64,000 nt of DNA from DRPN01 sp964599235 (GCA_964599235.1 CAZRDX010000003.1:1-64000); one strand, 5' to 3'. Shown: positions 45,940-55,395, counted from the stretch's first letter. Numbers and translations: made by a program. Notes: generated from the sequence alone by a model not told the origin.

Positions 45940-46632
45940 TCATCCCGTTTTACTGATACGTCTCAGGGCATTGATGTCCAGGATCCTGAAATGTTTTCCC
46001 CGGACCTCCAGGATCTTCTCATCCCGGAAATCTTTCAGTACCCGTGAAAGGCTCTCTCCCGACATCATCGTCACCTCGGCCATGTCTCCCCGGGAAAGGG
46101 AGGTGGTAAACTCCCGTGACTTGTAGATCCGCACCGACAGACACAGGAGCAGGTCGGCCAGCCGGCCATGCAGTTGTTTCACACCCACCGTAGCCAGCCG
46201 TTCATAGCTTTTACGGGTGTCATGACTCAGCTGACGTACAATGGCTGTAGCAAACAAAGCATTCGTGGTCAGCAACTTCCGAAAAGCTCCCAGATCGAGG
46301 ATGCAGGCTGAAGTCTCCTCAAAAGCGATAGCGGAATATGAGTATTTGTGTGGAGGGGAAAGTGCCTGCAATCCCAGGAAGAATCCCCGTGACTCAATCG
46401 AGATCACCAGCGTGCCATGCGAATCCTCCGAGTAGATCTTAATCAGTCCTTCTTTGATGAAATATATGCTCGAAGCAAAGATCCCCTGCTTGCAAAGACT
46501 TTCCCCACGGTGAAAATGAACATCCACCCGGTTCCGGTTGATATAGGACAACTCTTCCTTGGAAAGATACCGGAACGGAGTGGAAATACAGTCGCAATTA
46601 TGACAGCTGTGCAGCGCAGGATCGTTCAACAT
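45940..46632 (-). CDS. Crp/Fnr-family transcriptional regulator with N-terminal cysteine cluster
   Basis: 230 residues. An N-terminal cluster of cysteines (Cys10, 13 and 15, SCHNCDC) precedes the cyclic-nucleotide-binding beta roll (VHFHRGESLCKQG to SACILDLGAF), the dimerisation helix, and a winged HTH with LSRGDMAEVTMMSGESLSRVLKDF. Bacteroidetes relatives commonly have such cysteines, and the pattern could bind a metal or Fe-S centre or sense sulfur species; this is inference. Divergent from the rhodanese-porin operon, which it probably controls. Confidence 0.88.
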   Translation of the reverse strand: MLNDPALHSCHNCDCISTPFRYLSKEELSYINRNRVDVHFHRGESLCKQGIFASSIYFIKEGLIKIYSEDSHGTLVISIESRGFFLGLQALSPPHKYSYSAIAFEETSACILDLGAFRKLLTTNALFATAIVRQLSHDTRKSYERLATVGVKQLHGRLADLLLCLSVRIYKSREFTTSLSRGDMAEVTMMSGESLSRVLKDFRDEKILEVRGKHFRILDINALRRISKTG

Positions 46633-46836
46633 ACCACACTCTTTCCCGAAAGGTAAAAAATTTTTGACCTCAAATCAAGTTCTTTTTGCTTTTAAACAAA
46701 AAATCCTTGATGCATTTAGACATCAAAAGGTGATATGCAGCATTTGACCTCTTCGTTGATCCCGCTTTATTAGCGGTATCGAAAAAGTTTTCGTTTATCG
46801 TTTCACAAATATGTTGAACTTTAAAACCTTAGAATC
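46633..46836. promoter_or_regulatory. Shared regulatory region of the Crp-type gene and the sulfur locus
   Basis: AT-rich 204 bases. TTTGACCTC occurs twice (46663-46671 and 46743-46751), and TTGATG-N8-CATCAA forms an inverted repeat at 46707-46726. TACCTTTC on the minus strand (46649-46656) is a near-consensus -7 box for the regulator gene. Candidate operators for the adjacent regulator. Confidence 0.5.
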
Positions 46837-47802
46837 ATGAAGAAGTTTCAGAACATGCTGTTGATGATCCTTGCTGCGATGATGCTGACGCTGTCGGCAT
46901 GCAAGGAGAGTACCACGGAAGGGCCGGAAAGGAAAACCGACCCCGAATTCCAGGCGCTGGTATCGTACTTGACCGACCATCAGATGGATCTGTCGAACAT
47001 CCTGACCCATTGGATCGTACCAGCTTCTACGGTTTATCAGGACCTGGGTTCATATTACATCATTGACATCCGCAGTGCTGCGGACTATGCGGCGGGGCAC
47101 ATTGAGGGAGCCGTGAACAGCACCTTGGGCGACATTCTCACGGCCGCTGCCGGTGCCAACGGCAAGCCCATCGTGGTGGCCTGCTACACGGGCCAGACAG
47201 CTGCCCATGCGGTGGTAGCCCTGCGCCTGAGCGGATATCCCGATGCCAAAGTTCTGAAATGGGGAATGGCAGGGTGGAACAGCTCGCTGGCCGCACCCTG
47301 GCTGAACAATACCGACACAAAAGATTCACCCAACTGGGTGGCAGCCCCCGGCTCGATCGTCGAGAACGAGGAGTACGATGATCCTGATCTGCAGGGCAAC
47401 GCCAACGACGCCGCTGCCCTCCTGAAAGAAAGGGTCAACTATCTCCTTGAAGGAGGATTCCACGGGATCTCCAGCACTGACCTGCTCAATGAGCCAGGAA
47501 AATATTTCATCAACAACTTCTGGGATGAAGCCGATGTCACCAAATATGGCAATATCGTCAGCGCTCACCGTATCAAACCCCTTACCCTGGCAGGAGAAGA
47601 GTACAAATATCTCGATCCCTCGCGGACGGTGGTCACTTATTGCTGGACAGGTCAGACCTCTTCCATGGTCACCGCTTATCTCACGGTCCTGGGATACCAG
47701 ACCCTCAGCATGAAATTCGGGGTAAACAGCATCATCTATGACATGCTCGAATCACACAAATATACCCCGCCGGCCGAAGACCTGCCCCTTGTAAGTGAAT
47801 GA
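46837..47802 (+). CDS. Double-rhodanese lipoprotein
   Basis: 321 residues, lipoprotein signal MKKFQNMLLMILAAMMLTLSAC (Cys22). Two rhodanese-like domains follow: the first with DIRSAADYAAGHIEGA and active-loop Cys116 in VACYTGQTA, the second with Cys269 in YCWTGQTSS. Both keep the catalytic cysteine, so each could carry a persulfide at the envelope. First gene of a three-gene plus-strand run with a porin and an exported sulfurtransferase. Confidence 0.86.
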   Translation: MKKFQNMLLMILAAMMLTLSACKESTTEGPERKTDPEFQALVSYLTDHQMDLSNILTHWIVPASTVYQDLGSYYIIDIRSAADYAAGHIEGAVNSTLGDILTAAAGANGKPIVVACYTGQTAAHAVVALRLSGYPDAKVLKWGMAGWNSSLAAPWLNNTDTKDSPNWVAAPGSIVENEEYDDPDLQGNANDAAALLKERVNYLLEGGFHGISSTDLLNEPGKYFINNFWDEADVTKYGNIVSAHRIKPLTLAGEEYKYLDPSRTVVTYCWTGQTSSMVTAYLTVLGYQTLSMKFGVNSIIYDMLESHKYTPPAEDLPLVSE

Positions 47803-47828
47803 TCAGGAACAATAAAAACCGGAAAACC

Positions 47829-48848
47829 ATGATGAAGAGATCGGTCTTTTTCCTTCTTGTGTCCCTGTTCCCTCTCTTGGTGAGAGGGCAGGGATGCATG
47901 GAACCCAAATCGGAAGAAGGGGTCAATCTGGGAGGCTATCTGCAGCCTCAATATGAACTGATCCAGAACAAAGACGGCTGGAAGAACGGCTTCACCTTCA
48001 ACCGGGCCCGCCTGGTGGTGATGGGAAATGTCCCCTATGATTTCAGCTATTATGCCATGGTGGATTTCTCACGTTTTAAACCCCAGGCCACCTATCTTCT
48101 GGATGCCTTCATTACTTACAGCCGGTTCCCTTTTGCCAAGGTCACGCTGGGGCAGTTCAAACCTCCGCTTTCGCAGGAACTCAACACTCCGTGTCATAAG
48201 CTCCATACCATCCAGCGTTCTCGTGTAGTCAATGAACTGGCTCTGCCCGACCGCGACCTGGGCCTGATGGTCTGGGGTTCCTTCCTGGATAAAAAAGTCA
48301 GTTACAACCTGGCCGTGATGAACGGTTATCAGCGGAACTTTTTCGACGAAAACCCCCAGAAAGATCTGGTGGGCAGGCTGCTCATCCAGCCGGTGGAGAT
48401 GATACGTTTTGGAGGAAGCTTCCGGCGCGGTGTCACGGGTGCCAACTCTGACAACCTCAAAACCCGGCTTGCCGCAGAACTGCAGATCGAATGGAAAGAT
48501 CTGCTCCTGCAGGCCGAATACATCTACGGGAAAGACACCGGCTCATACACCACCGGAGGTGGCTGCGACGGTACCCCCATCGAGATCCATCAGGGACCCG
48601 TCGAAAGGGATGGTATGTATGCCATGATCATGTATATGACCCCCTGGCGTCTTCAGCCCGTGGTCAAATATGAATTCTACCGAGACGATATCAGCATCGC
48701 CGACAACATCGATCACACCATCACATACGGCATCAACTACTTCTTCAACGACTGGACCCGTCTGCAAATCAATTACCTCTACAGATCGGAAAAACTGAAA
48801 GAAGTACCAAACGATGCCTTGCTGGTACAATTGCAGATCGAATTCTGA
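47829..48848 (+). CDS. Phosphate-selective-type (OprO/OprP-like) outer membrane porin
   Basis: About 339 residues after the tandem ATG at 47829/47832, signal peptide KRSVFFLLVSLFPLLVRGQ, then a beta-barrel pattern of alternating strands such as FTFNRARLVVMGNVPYDFSYYAMVDFS and LQAEYIYG, ending with an aromatic F (LQIEF) as outer membrane barrels do. The porin O/P family moves anions; given its neighbours, sulfur anions such as thiosulfate are a candidate substrate, which is inference. Starts 26 bases after the lipoprotein gene. Confidence 0.82.
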   Translation: MMKRSVFFLLVSLFPLLVRGQGCMEPKSEEGVNLGGYLQPQYELIQNKDGWKNGFTFNRARLVVMGNVPYDFSYYAMVDFSRFKPQATYLLDAFITYSRFPFAKVTLGQFKPPLSQELNTPCHKLHTIQRSRVVNELALPDRDLGLMVWGSFLDKKVSYNLAVMNGYQRNFFDENPQKDLVGRLLIQPVEMIRFGGSFRRGVTGANSDNLKTRLAAELQIEWKDLLLQAEYIYGKDTGSYTTGGGCDGTPIEIHQGPVERDGMYAMIMYMTPWRLQPVVKYEFYRDDISIADNIDHTITYGINYFFNDWTRLQINYLYRSEKLKEVPNDALLVQLQIEF

Positions 48849-48873
48849 AACTTGAACTCCAAAACGCTTTGCC

Positions 48874-49737
48874 ATGAGAATGAAAAGATCCTTTTTGACG
48901 ACCCTGGCGGTGGTGTTTTTCACCACTGCTGCCGTAAGCGCATCCGACCTCATCACGGTGGCCGAACTGGCCAAACGGCTGCGTGACAAGAACACCGTGA
49001 TCATCTCCTGCCGCAAACCGGCCGACTATGACAAGGTGCATATCCCGGGTGCCGTGAATATCTATCATATGGAACTCTATAAGGAACCTGTCACCAACGG
49101 CTACATCGAAAGTCCCGAAGAGCTGGCCAAGATCTTCGGTGACTACGGGGTAAGCGAGAAAAAAACGATCGTTCTGTACGACGAAGGTTCAGGCAAGTAT
49201 GCAGGCAGGCTCTATTGGATCCTTAAATACCTGGGAGCTCCCGACGTGAAGATCCTCGACGGGCAACTGCCCGCCTGGAAAGCGGCACGCAAACCGCTTA
49301 CCGGTGCCGTCACTCCTATTCGTCCTGCCGTCTTCACGCCTCATGTCCAGCCCGATCTGATCGCCACCACTGCTTACGTCCGGGCAGCCATCAAAGACCC
49401 GAACAAAGTGATCATAGACGCCCGTTCACCGGAAGAATACCGAGGTGAGGATGAAAGTAACCTGCGTAAAGGCCATATCCCCACCGCCATCAACATCGAA
49501 TACCTCCAGGTGGAACGGGATGACCATAAACTTAAGTCGCCGGAAGAGCTCAAAAAACTGTTTTCTTCCAAAGGGATTACCCCCGACAAGGAAGTGATCG
49601 TTTACTGTAAAACCAGCGTGCGGGCAGGGATCGTCTTTTTTGCCCTGAAAAGCGTGCTGGGCTACCCGCACGTACGGGTCTACGACAAAGCCTATTTCGG
49701 ATGGCAGAGTGATCCCTCCAATCCCGTCGAGAAATGA
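48874..49737 (+). CDS. Exported thiosulfate/3-mercaptopyruvate sulfurtransferase
   Basis: 287 residues, signal peptide RMKRSFLTTLAVVFFTTAAVSA. Two rhodanese domains: the N-terminal one lacks a catalytic cysteine (YDEGSGKYAGR) as usual; the C-terminal one has Cys245 in VYCKTSVRAGI with DARSPEEYRGEDES. The enzyme transfers sulfane sulfur from thiosulfate or 3-mercaptopyruvate; the signal peptide puts it in the periplasm. Lies 25 bases after the porin and ends at a strong terminator. Confidence 0.88.
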   Translation: MRMKRSFLTTLAVVFFTTAAVSASDLITVAELAKRLRDKNTVIISCRKPADYDKVHIPGAVNIYHMELYKEPVTNGYIESPEELAKIFGDYGVSEKKTIVLYDEGSGKYAGRLYWILKYLGAPDVKILDGQLPAWKAARKPLTGAVTPIRPAVFTPHVQPDLIATTAYVRAAIKDPNKVIIDARSPEEYRGEDESNLRKGHIPTAINIEYLQVERDDHKLKSPEELKKLFSSKGITPDKEVIVYCKTSVRAGIVFFALKSVLGYPHVRVYDKAYFGWQSDPSNPVEK

Positions 49738-49757
49738 CCGGTCTTCGCTCTTCAGGG

Positions 49758-49784
49758 AAAGCCGCCGATCGGCGGCTTTTTTTT
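49758..49784 (+). terminator. Rho-independent terminator of the sulfur-transfer operon
   Basis: Arms AAAGCCGCC (49758-49766) and GGCGGCTTT (49771-49779) with GATC loop and a T-run to 49784. Confidence 0.93.
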
Positions 49785-49799
49785 ATCTTTATTGCTGTA

Positions 49800-50270
49800 A
49801 TGGAGAACATAAACGATCAGCAGCTTCTGGAAAGGGCCATGCGGCTCTGTGCCCGCCGGGAGATCTGCAGCAGTGATCTCCTTGCGCGGCTCACAGCATG
49901 GGGTGCCGGAGAGTCTTTAAGCCACCGGCTCCTGCAGATCCTGAAAGAGAAAAATTTCGTCGACGACCGCCGCTATGCCCTCAGCTATGCCCGGCAACAG
50001 CACAACCTCCGCAAATGGGGCCGCATCAGGATACGCATGGTCCTCCAGCAGAAAAACATCCCCGAAGCCTTCATCGACGAAGCCCTGCAGGAACTCGATG
50101 AAGAGGAATACCGGCAGACCCTCAAAGAGGAGCTGAAGAAAAAACGGAAAAGTCTCAAAGGGAAGAACCGCTACGACCTGCTGGCCCGCCTGCAGAAATT
50201 CGCCTACGGCCGCGGCTACGAACCCGACCTCGCCCGGAAAGTGGCGGAAGAGGTAGTGGATCAGTCATGA
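49800..50270 (+). CDS. recX: Regulatory protein RecX
   Basis: 156 residues; modulates RecA filaments. Starts MENINDQQLLERAMRLCARRE with helical RecX repeats, including FVDDRRYALSYARQQHNLRKWGRIRI and KNIPEAFIDEALQEL. The frame is open upstream to 49734 but that part runs through the terminator. No recA is adjacent, so assignment rests on sequence alone. Confidence 0.9.
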   Translation: MENINDQQLLERAMRLCARREICSSDLLARLTAWGAGESLSHRLLQILKEKNFVDDRRYALSYARQQHNLRKWGRIRIRMVLQQKNIPEAFIDEALQELDEEEYRQTLKEELKKKRKSLKGKNRYDLLARLQKFAYGRGYEPDLARKVAEEVVDQS

Positions 50271-50376
50271 TATCGTACTTCTTTTTCCCGATGGTAAGGA
50301 ATAATTTGTTTTGGATATTTTTTAGAAATTATCGTAACTTGTTTTAATTTAATTGCTCTGTAGAAAAACAACCTTT

Positions 50377-50958
50377 ATGGATAACATCCGTTGCGGCATA
50401 ATTGATGACGAAACCGATGCCCGGATCCTGTTGGAAAGGTTGCTGAAAAAAGTGGACGGAGTCAGTGTGGTCTTTAATGTGGAAGACCCTGAAGAAGCTT
50501 TGAAAAAGCTCTATCAGTTGAAACCCGAGATCTTGTTCCTGGATATCGAAATGCCCGGCCTGAATGGTTTTGACCTGATCAAAAAAGCCAAAGAAAGGGT
50601 CCCCGAACTGGTTTTCATTTTTGTCACCGCATTCAATCATTATGCCATCAAGGCTATCAAACGTGAAGCATTCGACTATCTTCTGAAACCTGTTGATCTG
50701 GAGGAACTCTCCAATACTCTCGCCAGATACAGAAGAAAAAAGAACCCCATGGATCAGATAACCTTCCATCCAAAATACAATACTCTATCCCCGAGAGAAA
50801 AAGAGATTCTGAACCTGGTACTCGACGGTCTTACAAGTCAGGAAATCAGCAACAAACTTTTCATTACCAAAACCACCGTCGACACTCATAGAAGCAATAT
50901 TCTAGAAAAACTGGGATATCGCTCCACAAGAGAACTTATTTTCAGCCTGAAGGGATAA
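50377..50958 (+). CDS. Orphan response regulator, REC plus LuxR-type HTH
   Basis: 193 residues. Receiver domain MDNIRCGIIDDETDARILL with phospho-acceptor Asp56 in LFLDIEMPG, and a receiver end of the LytTR-associated kind (FDYLLKPVD), followed by a LuxR-type HTH (LSPREKEILNLVLDGLTSQEISNKLFITKTTVDTHRSNIL). No histidine kinase lies in the window. It directly precedes the large secreted protein gene, and the DNA from here on is AT-richer than the flanks. The 50959-51213 gap shows no clear feature besides an AT-rich leader. Confidence 0.87.
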   Translation: MDNIRCGIIDDETDARILLERLLKKVDGVSVVFNVEDPEEALKKLYQLKPEILFLDIEMPGLNGFDLIKKAKERVPELVFIFVTAFNHYAIKAIKREAFDYLLKPVDLEELSNTLARYRRKKNPMDQITFHPKYNTLSPREKEILNLVLDGLTSQEISNKLFITKTTVDTHRSNILEKLGYRSTRELIFSLKG

Positions 50959-51213
50959 CGAGATTCGCTCCCCCCTTTTCATATGATCTCTCTATCACCT
51001 GTTCCATGATTCCTTTTCTCGGAATCTCGGGGACCTGTCTCAAAACCTGACCAAGAATATCAACTCAGGGATTTTCGCTCTTCATTCCTCATCATTTGCG
51101 TGATATTTTTAATCCTGTGATCATGATCATTCAGGATACGATTCCTTATCTGCCGGTATTGTATTTCCATCAAAAAGTCAGGAGTTTTGATTTCAGACCA
51201 AATGAACCTTGCC

Positions 51214-54200
51214 ATGAAAAAGCTGATTTCACTCTTCTCCGCAATCTTTTTCTTCTCTTCCGTTTCTCTTTTCGCCACTGAATATTCAAAATACGGACAA
51301 ACAAGAACTCACTACATCAATACTTACCAGGAACCTGCCTATATCAAATTTGAAGTCCAAAGTATCGGACTGAACAAATACACCAAGTGGTACGTCAATG
51401 GCAGCTATAAAGAAACGGATTATTCAAAATGGTACGTCGACCCTGACTACACAACTTTTTGTGGCTATGGTACCACAAAGGTGGATGCTTACGTTTATGA
51501 TAAGAACTGGAACTACGAAGAAAGACATACCTGGTATGTCACAATAACTGTTCACGAACCCGATCTGATAGTACTTTATCCCAATGCTTCACCTTCCTAT
51601 GTGAACAGTGGTAGTACCATCAATCTTTCCTGTACCGTCAAGAACCAGGGAAATGCCAAGGCCGACTTCGGCACCACTCAGACCAAAGGCCTTACTTATT
51701 ACCTTTCCACCAACACATCCTACGGCAGCAGCGACATCAAGCTCGCAACATCCAACCTCAACGATTTCAACGCCGGAGAAAGCAGAAATATTTCCAAAAA
51801 CAACGTCAGAATCCCTGACTATATCCAGTCTGGAACATATTATATCATTTTTTACGTAGATCAACCAAACTACATAAACGAAAGCAATGAGAACAACAAC
51901 ACTTCTTACGTAAGGATCCAGATTCACAAACCAGCCCCAGATCTTATTGTAAAATATCCCTCAGCCAGTCCATCCTCTGTCAACAGCGGTGGAAAAGTAA
52001 GACTCTCCTGTGTCGTCAAAAACCAGGGCGATGCCAAAGCTGATTTCGGCACCACCCAGACCAAAGGACTTACCTATTACCTTTCCACCAACACATCCTA
52101 CAACAGCAGCGACATCAAGCTCGCAACATCCAACCTCAACGATTCCAACGCCGGAGAAAGCAGGTCCGTCACTAAAGACAACGTCAAGATACCCGACAAC
52201 ATCGAATCCGGAACTTATTACATCCTTTTCTACGTCGATCAGCCCAATTACATCACCGAAAGCAACGAGAATAACAACGTGACCTATCTCCGTATCAACA
52301 TCCACAAACCCAAACCCGACCTCATCGTCACCTCTCCCGCCGCCAACCCATCCCTCATCAACAGCGGTGAAAGGGTGAGTCTATCCTGTGTCGTCAAGAA
52401 CCAGGGCGATGCCAAAGCCGACTTCGGGGTCACCCAAACAAAAGGCCTGACTTATTATCTTTCCACAAATACCTCTTACGGTACCACCGACATCAAGCTC
52501 GCAACTACCAATCTCAACGACTTCGACCCCGGGGAGGCCAGAACCATTACCAAAGATAACATCAAGATACCCGACAACATCGAATCGGGAACTTACTACA
52601 TCCTCTTTTACGTCGATCAGCCCAACTACATCACCGAAAGCAACGAGAACAACAACGTGACCTATCTCCGTATCAACATCCACAAACCCAAACCCGACCT
52701 CATCGTCACCTCTCCCGCCGCCAACCCATCCCTCGTCAACAGCGGTGAGAAGGTAAGACTCTCCTGTATCGTCAAGAACCAGGGTGATGCCAAGGCCGAC
52801 TTCGGCACCACCCAGACCAAAGGCCTTACTTATTACCTTTCCACCAACACATCCTACGGCAGCAGCGACATCAAGCTCGCAACATCCAACCTCAACGACT
52901 TCAACGCCGGAGAAAGCAGGTCCGTCACCAAAGACAACGTCAAGATACCAGACAACATCGAATCCGGAACTTATTACATCCTTTTCTACGTCGATCAGCC
53001 CAACTACATCACCGAAAGCAACGAGAACAACAACGTGACCTACCTCCGTATCAACATCCACAAACCCAAACCCGACCTCGTGGTATTGAATCCCCAGGCA
53101 GATCCCCGCTATGTTAACAGCGGTGAAAAAATAGATCTCTCCTGCCTCGTCAAGAACCAGGGTGATGCCAAAGCCGATTTCGGTGTAACCCAGATCAAAG
53201 GCCTCACCTACTACCTCTCTACCAACACATTCTACAACAGCAGCGACATCAAGCTCGCAACAACCAACCTCAATGATTTCGACCCGGGGGAGGCCAGGAC
53301 CATCACCAAGAACGAGATTAAAATCCCCGAAAACATTGAGTCAGGAACCTATTACATTCTCTTTTACGTCGATCAGCCCAACTACATCACGGAAAGCGAT
53401 GAAACAAACAATATATCGTACGTAGATCTTCGGATACACAAGAAATTGCCCGATCTGACCATTATCGACACTTATCTCTCAAAAGAAAACCTTAACAGAG
53501 GAGAAAGATTCAACGCTAGCTGCACGATCCTCAACCAAGGGGACGGAAAGGCCAATTTCCCGCTGTTTTACCGGAAAGGTCTGCAATTCTTCCTTTCCAC
53601 CGACGACATCCTGGACCAGGAGGACTACGAACTTGCAACCGCCAATCTGAACGACTTCGGGCCGGGAGAAAGCAGGGATATCAATGATATCTCCCTTATA
53701 ATCCCAACACAGGTAGATGCCGGAAACTATTACATCCTCTTCTGTGTTGACAAGGATGATAAAATACAAGAGAGTGATGAAAGCAACAATGTCTTTTCCA
53801 AAGCCGTCACCATCGGTGATGCATCATATCTGTTTGTCCGGGATTCCATCCTGAATGTCGATTTTTCATCGGGAAATGTCTCCTTCGATCTTGAATCTAA
53901 CATTGCATGGACCATCACAACCGATGCCGACTGGATCACTGCAGACATCACCTCTGGCAACGGCAATGCCACCATTGCCCTGAACTACACTACGAACGAC
54001 CTTTCCGTCTCCAGAACAGCCACCGTCACAGTATCGGGTGAGACTGGCAAACAAGTCACTCTCATCATAATACAATCGAGCCAGCATCCCGAGCTATCCG
54101 TAAACCTCACCTCGATCCAGGCAGGACCGGAAGAAGGTGATACCCTTCTTTCCATTCAGTCCAATACCGGCTGGAGTGTGTACGACGATGCCGACTGGTT

Positions 54201-55395
54201 GAGCATTACCCCCGAAACCGGATATAACAACGGCGAGATCAACATCCATTATTCGGAAAACAACACCATTTATCCGCGCTCAGCGAACATCTATCTCTAT
54301 ACCAGTTGGGGAGATACAATAGTGATCGCTTTCGAACAGGAGGAGAAGATTCCGCAATTGTCGATCCTGACAGAGGATATGGACCTCCACGCCGAAGAGG
54401 GGGATACGTTCATCAGCATCCAGTCAAACGTCAGCTGGTGGACGGAATGCGAAGATAACTGGGTAAGCATGGATCCTTTGAGTGGGAACCAGGACGGTAC
54501 TGTTGATATCCACTATCTTGTGAACCCTTCGCTTACAGAAGATCGTTCCGCCACCGTTAGAATCTATATTTCTGAAAATGAATACCGATCCATCACGATC
54601 CATCAAGCCCATGCTGTTTTTGAAGTATCTCCAGACGATCTTTCGTTCGGTTTCGAATCCGACGAAGAAAGGATCTCCCTGGCGACAAATGTAAGCTGGA
54701 GCCTTTCAGTGGATTGCGATTGGTTGCATACAGATCAAATGAACGGACAGGGAAATACAGAGATCTCTCTGCTCTGTGATGAAAACACCCATCCTGAAAA
54801 CCGGAGTGCCACCGTCACCATCTACAGCGCTGCCGATACGATCTTCCACCTTTCGGTCGTACAACAGGGTTGCCCGGCCCAGCTTTCCACCTCCACAGAT
54901 CAGATCTCGGTAAGCGGGACAGCCGGATCAACAAACCTGGAGGTCCTCTCAAATACCTATTGGAACATTACGGTTGAAGGAGACTGGATCTCTGTCCAGC
55001 CCGAAAATGGAGAGAACAACTCCACCATCACAATCAATTATGAAACGAACAATACCGGAGCTGTCAGGAACGCATGGATCATGGTGACCGACCAATATGG
55101 TGATACCTCCAAGGTCGTTATCACACAAAGTTATGCCACAGGTATTGATCAAAATACAGAACCGGTGACCACAATTTATCCCAACCCGACTACCGGACCT
55201 CTCTCCATTGAATCCGATGTGCCGGTAACCGAAATTAGGATATATTCTCTGGAAGGTAAACTTGTATATCTCAGGAAAGAAGAAGTTTACCGGATCAATA
55301 TCAGTGACCTGAACGCCGGAACATACATTATGAAACTTTTCTCAGGAGAAGGTATCCTTCTGAAAACAACTAAGATCATAAAAAAAGACTATTGA
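51214..55395 (+). CDS. Large secreted CARDB/BACON repeat protein with type IX sorting domain
   Basis: 1393 residues. Signal peptide MKKLISLFSAIFFFSSVSLFA, a short N-terminal domain rich in Trp/Tyr, six CARDB-type repeats of exactly 126 residues (residues 116-871), five BACON domains of about 84 residues (872 to about 1310), and a C-terminal type IX sorting domain (TIYPNPTTG to the end). BACON and CARDB modules often bind glycans or form surface fibres, so an adhesive or scaffold role is likely; this is inference. Codon use and base composition are more AT-rich than in neighbours. No secretion machinery genes are here. Confidence 0.85.
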   Translation: MKKLISLFSAIFFFSSVSLFATEYSKYGQTRTHYINTYQEPAYIKFEVQSIGLNKYTKWYVNGSYKETDYSKWYVDPDYTTFCGYGTTKVDAYVYDKNWNYEERHTWYVTITVHEPDLIVLYPNASPSYVNSGSTINLSCTVKNQGNAKADFGTTQTKGLTYYLSTNTSYGSSDIKLATSNLNDFNAGESRNISKNNVRIPDYIQSGTYYIIFYVDQPNYINESNENNNTSYVRIQIHKPAPDLIVKYPSASPSSVNSGGKVRLSCVVKNQGDAKADFGTTQTKGLTYYLSTNTSYNSSDIKLATSNLNDSNAGESRSVTKDNVKIPDNIESGTYYILFYVDQPNYITESNENNNVTYLRINIHKPKPDLIVTSPAANPSLINSGERVSLSCVVKNQGDAKADFGVTQTKGLTYYLSTNTSYGTTDIKLATTNLNDFDPGEARTITKDNIKIPDNIESGTYYILFYVDQPNYITESNENNNVTYLRINIHKPKPDLIVTSPAANPSLVNSGEKVRLSCIVKNQGDAKADFGTTQTKGLTYYLSTNTSYGSSDIKLATSNLNDFNAGESRSVTKDNVKIPDNIESGTYYILFYVDQPNYITESNENNNVTYLRINIHKPKPDLVVLNPQADPRYVNSGEKIDLSCLVKNQGDAKADFGVTQIKGLTYYLSTNTFYNSSDIKLATTNLNDFDPGEARTITKNEIKIPENIESGTYYILFYVDQPNYITESDETNNISYVDLRIHKKLPDLTIIDTYLSKENLNRGERFNASCTILNQGDGKANFPLFYRKGLQFFLSTDDILDQEDYELATANLNDFGPGESRDINDISLIIPTQVDAGNYYILFCVDKDDKIQESDESNNVFSKAVTIGDASYLFVRDSILNVDFSSGNVSFDLESNIAWTITTDADWITADITSGNGNATIALNYTTNDLSVSRTATVTVSGETGKQVTLIIIQSSQHPELSVNLTSIQAGPEEGDTLLSIQSNTGWSVYDDADWLSITPETGYNNGEINIHYSENNTIYPRSANIYLYTSWGDTIVIAFEQEEKIPQLSILTEDMDLHAEEGDTFISIQSNVSWWTECEDNWVSMDPLSGNQDGTVDIHYLVNPSLTEDRSATVRIYISENEYRSITIHQAHAVFEVSPDDLSFGFESDEERISLATNVSWSLSVDCDWLHTDQMNGQGNTEISLLCDENTHPENRSATVTIYSAADTIFHLSVVQQGCPAQLSTSTDQISVSGTAGSTNLEVLSNTYWNITVEGDWISVQPENGENNSTITINYETNNTGAVRNAWIMVTDQYGDTSKVVITQSYATGIDQNTEPVTTIYPNPTTGPLSIESDVPVTEIRIYSLEGKLVYLRKEEVYRINISDLNAGTYIMKLFSGEGILLKTTKIIKKDY
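51559..53826 (+). repeat. Six tandem 378-bp CARDB repeats
   Basis: Repeats begin at 51559, 51937, 52315, 52693, 53071 and 53449, each 126 codons. Units 2 to 4 are nearly identical at the DNA level over long stretches; unit 6 is the most divergent. Key repeated features are the LSC-VKNQG and SGTYYILFYVDQPNY blocks. Confidence 0.92.
55171..55395 (+). other. C-terminal type IX secretion sorting domain
   Basis: About 75 residues: YPNPTTG near its start, IRIYSLEGKLVY, DLNAGTYIMKLFSG and a Lys-rich end (KIIKKDY), the pattern of type A T9SS sorting domains, which direct proteins to the cell surface. Confidence 0.8.

Noticed and set aside
46707..46726. Possible Fnr box
   Set aside because: Arms TTGATG/CATCAA are separated by 8 bases, whereas Fnr sites have TTGAT-N4-ATCAA; kept only as an undefined inverted repeat.
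51559..53826. Regular repeats considered as a CRISPR array
   Set aside because: Units are 378 bp, coding and in frame, with no short repeat-spacer pattern.
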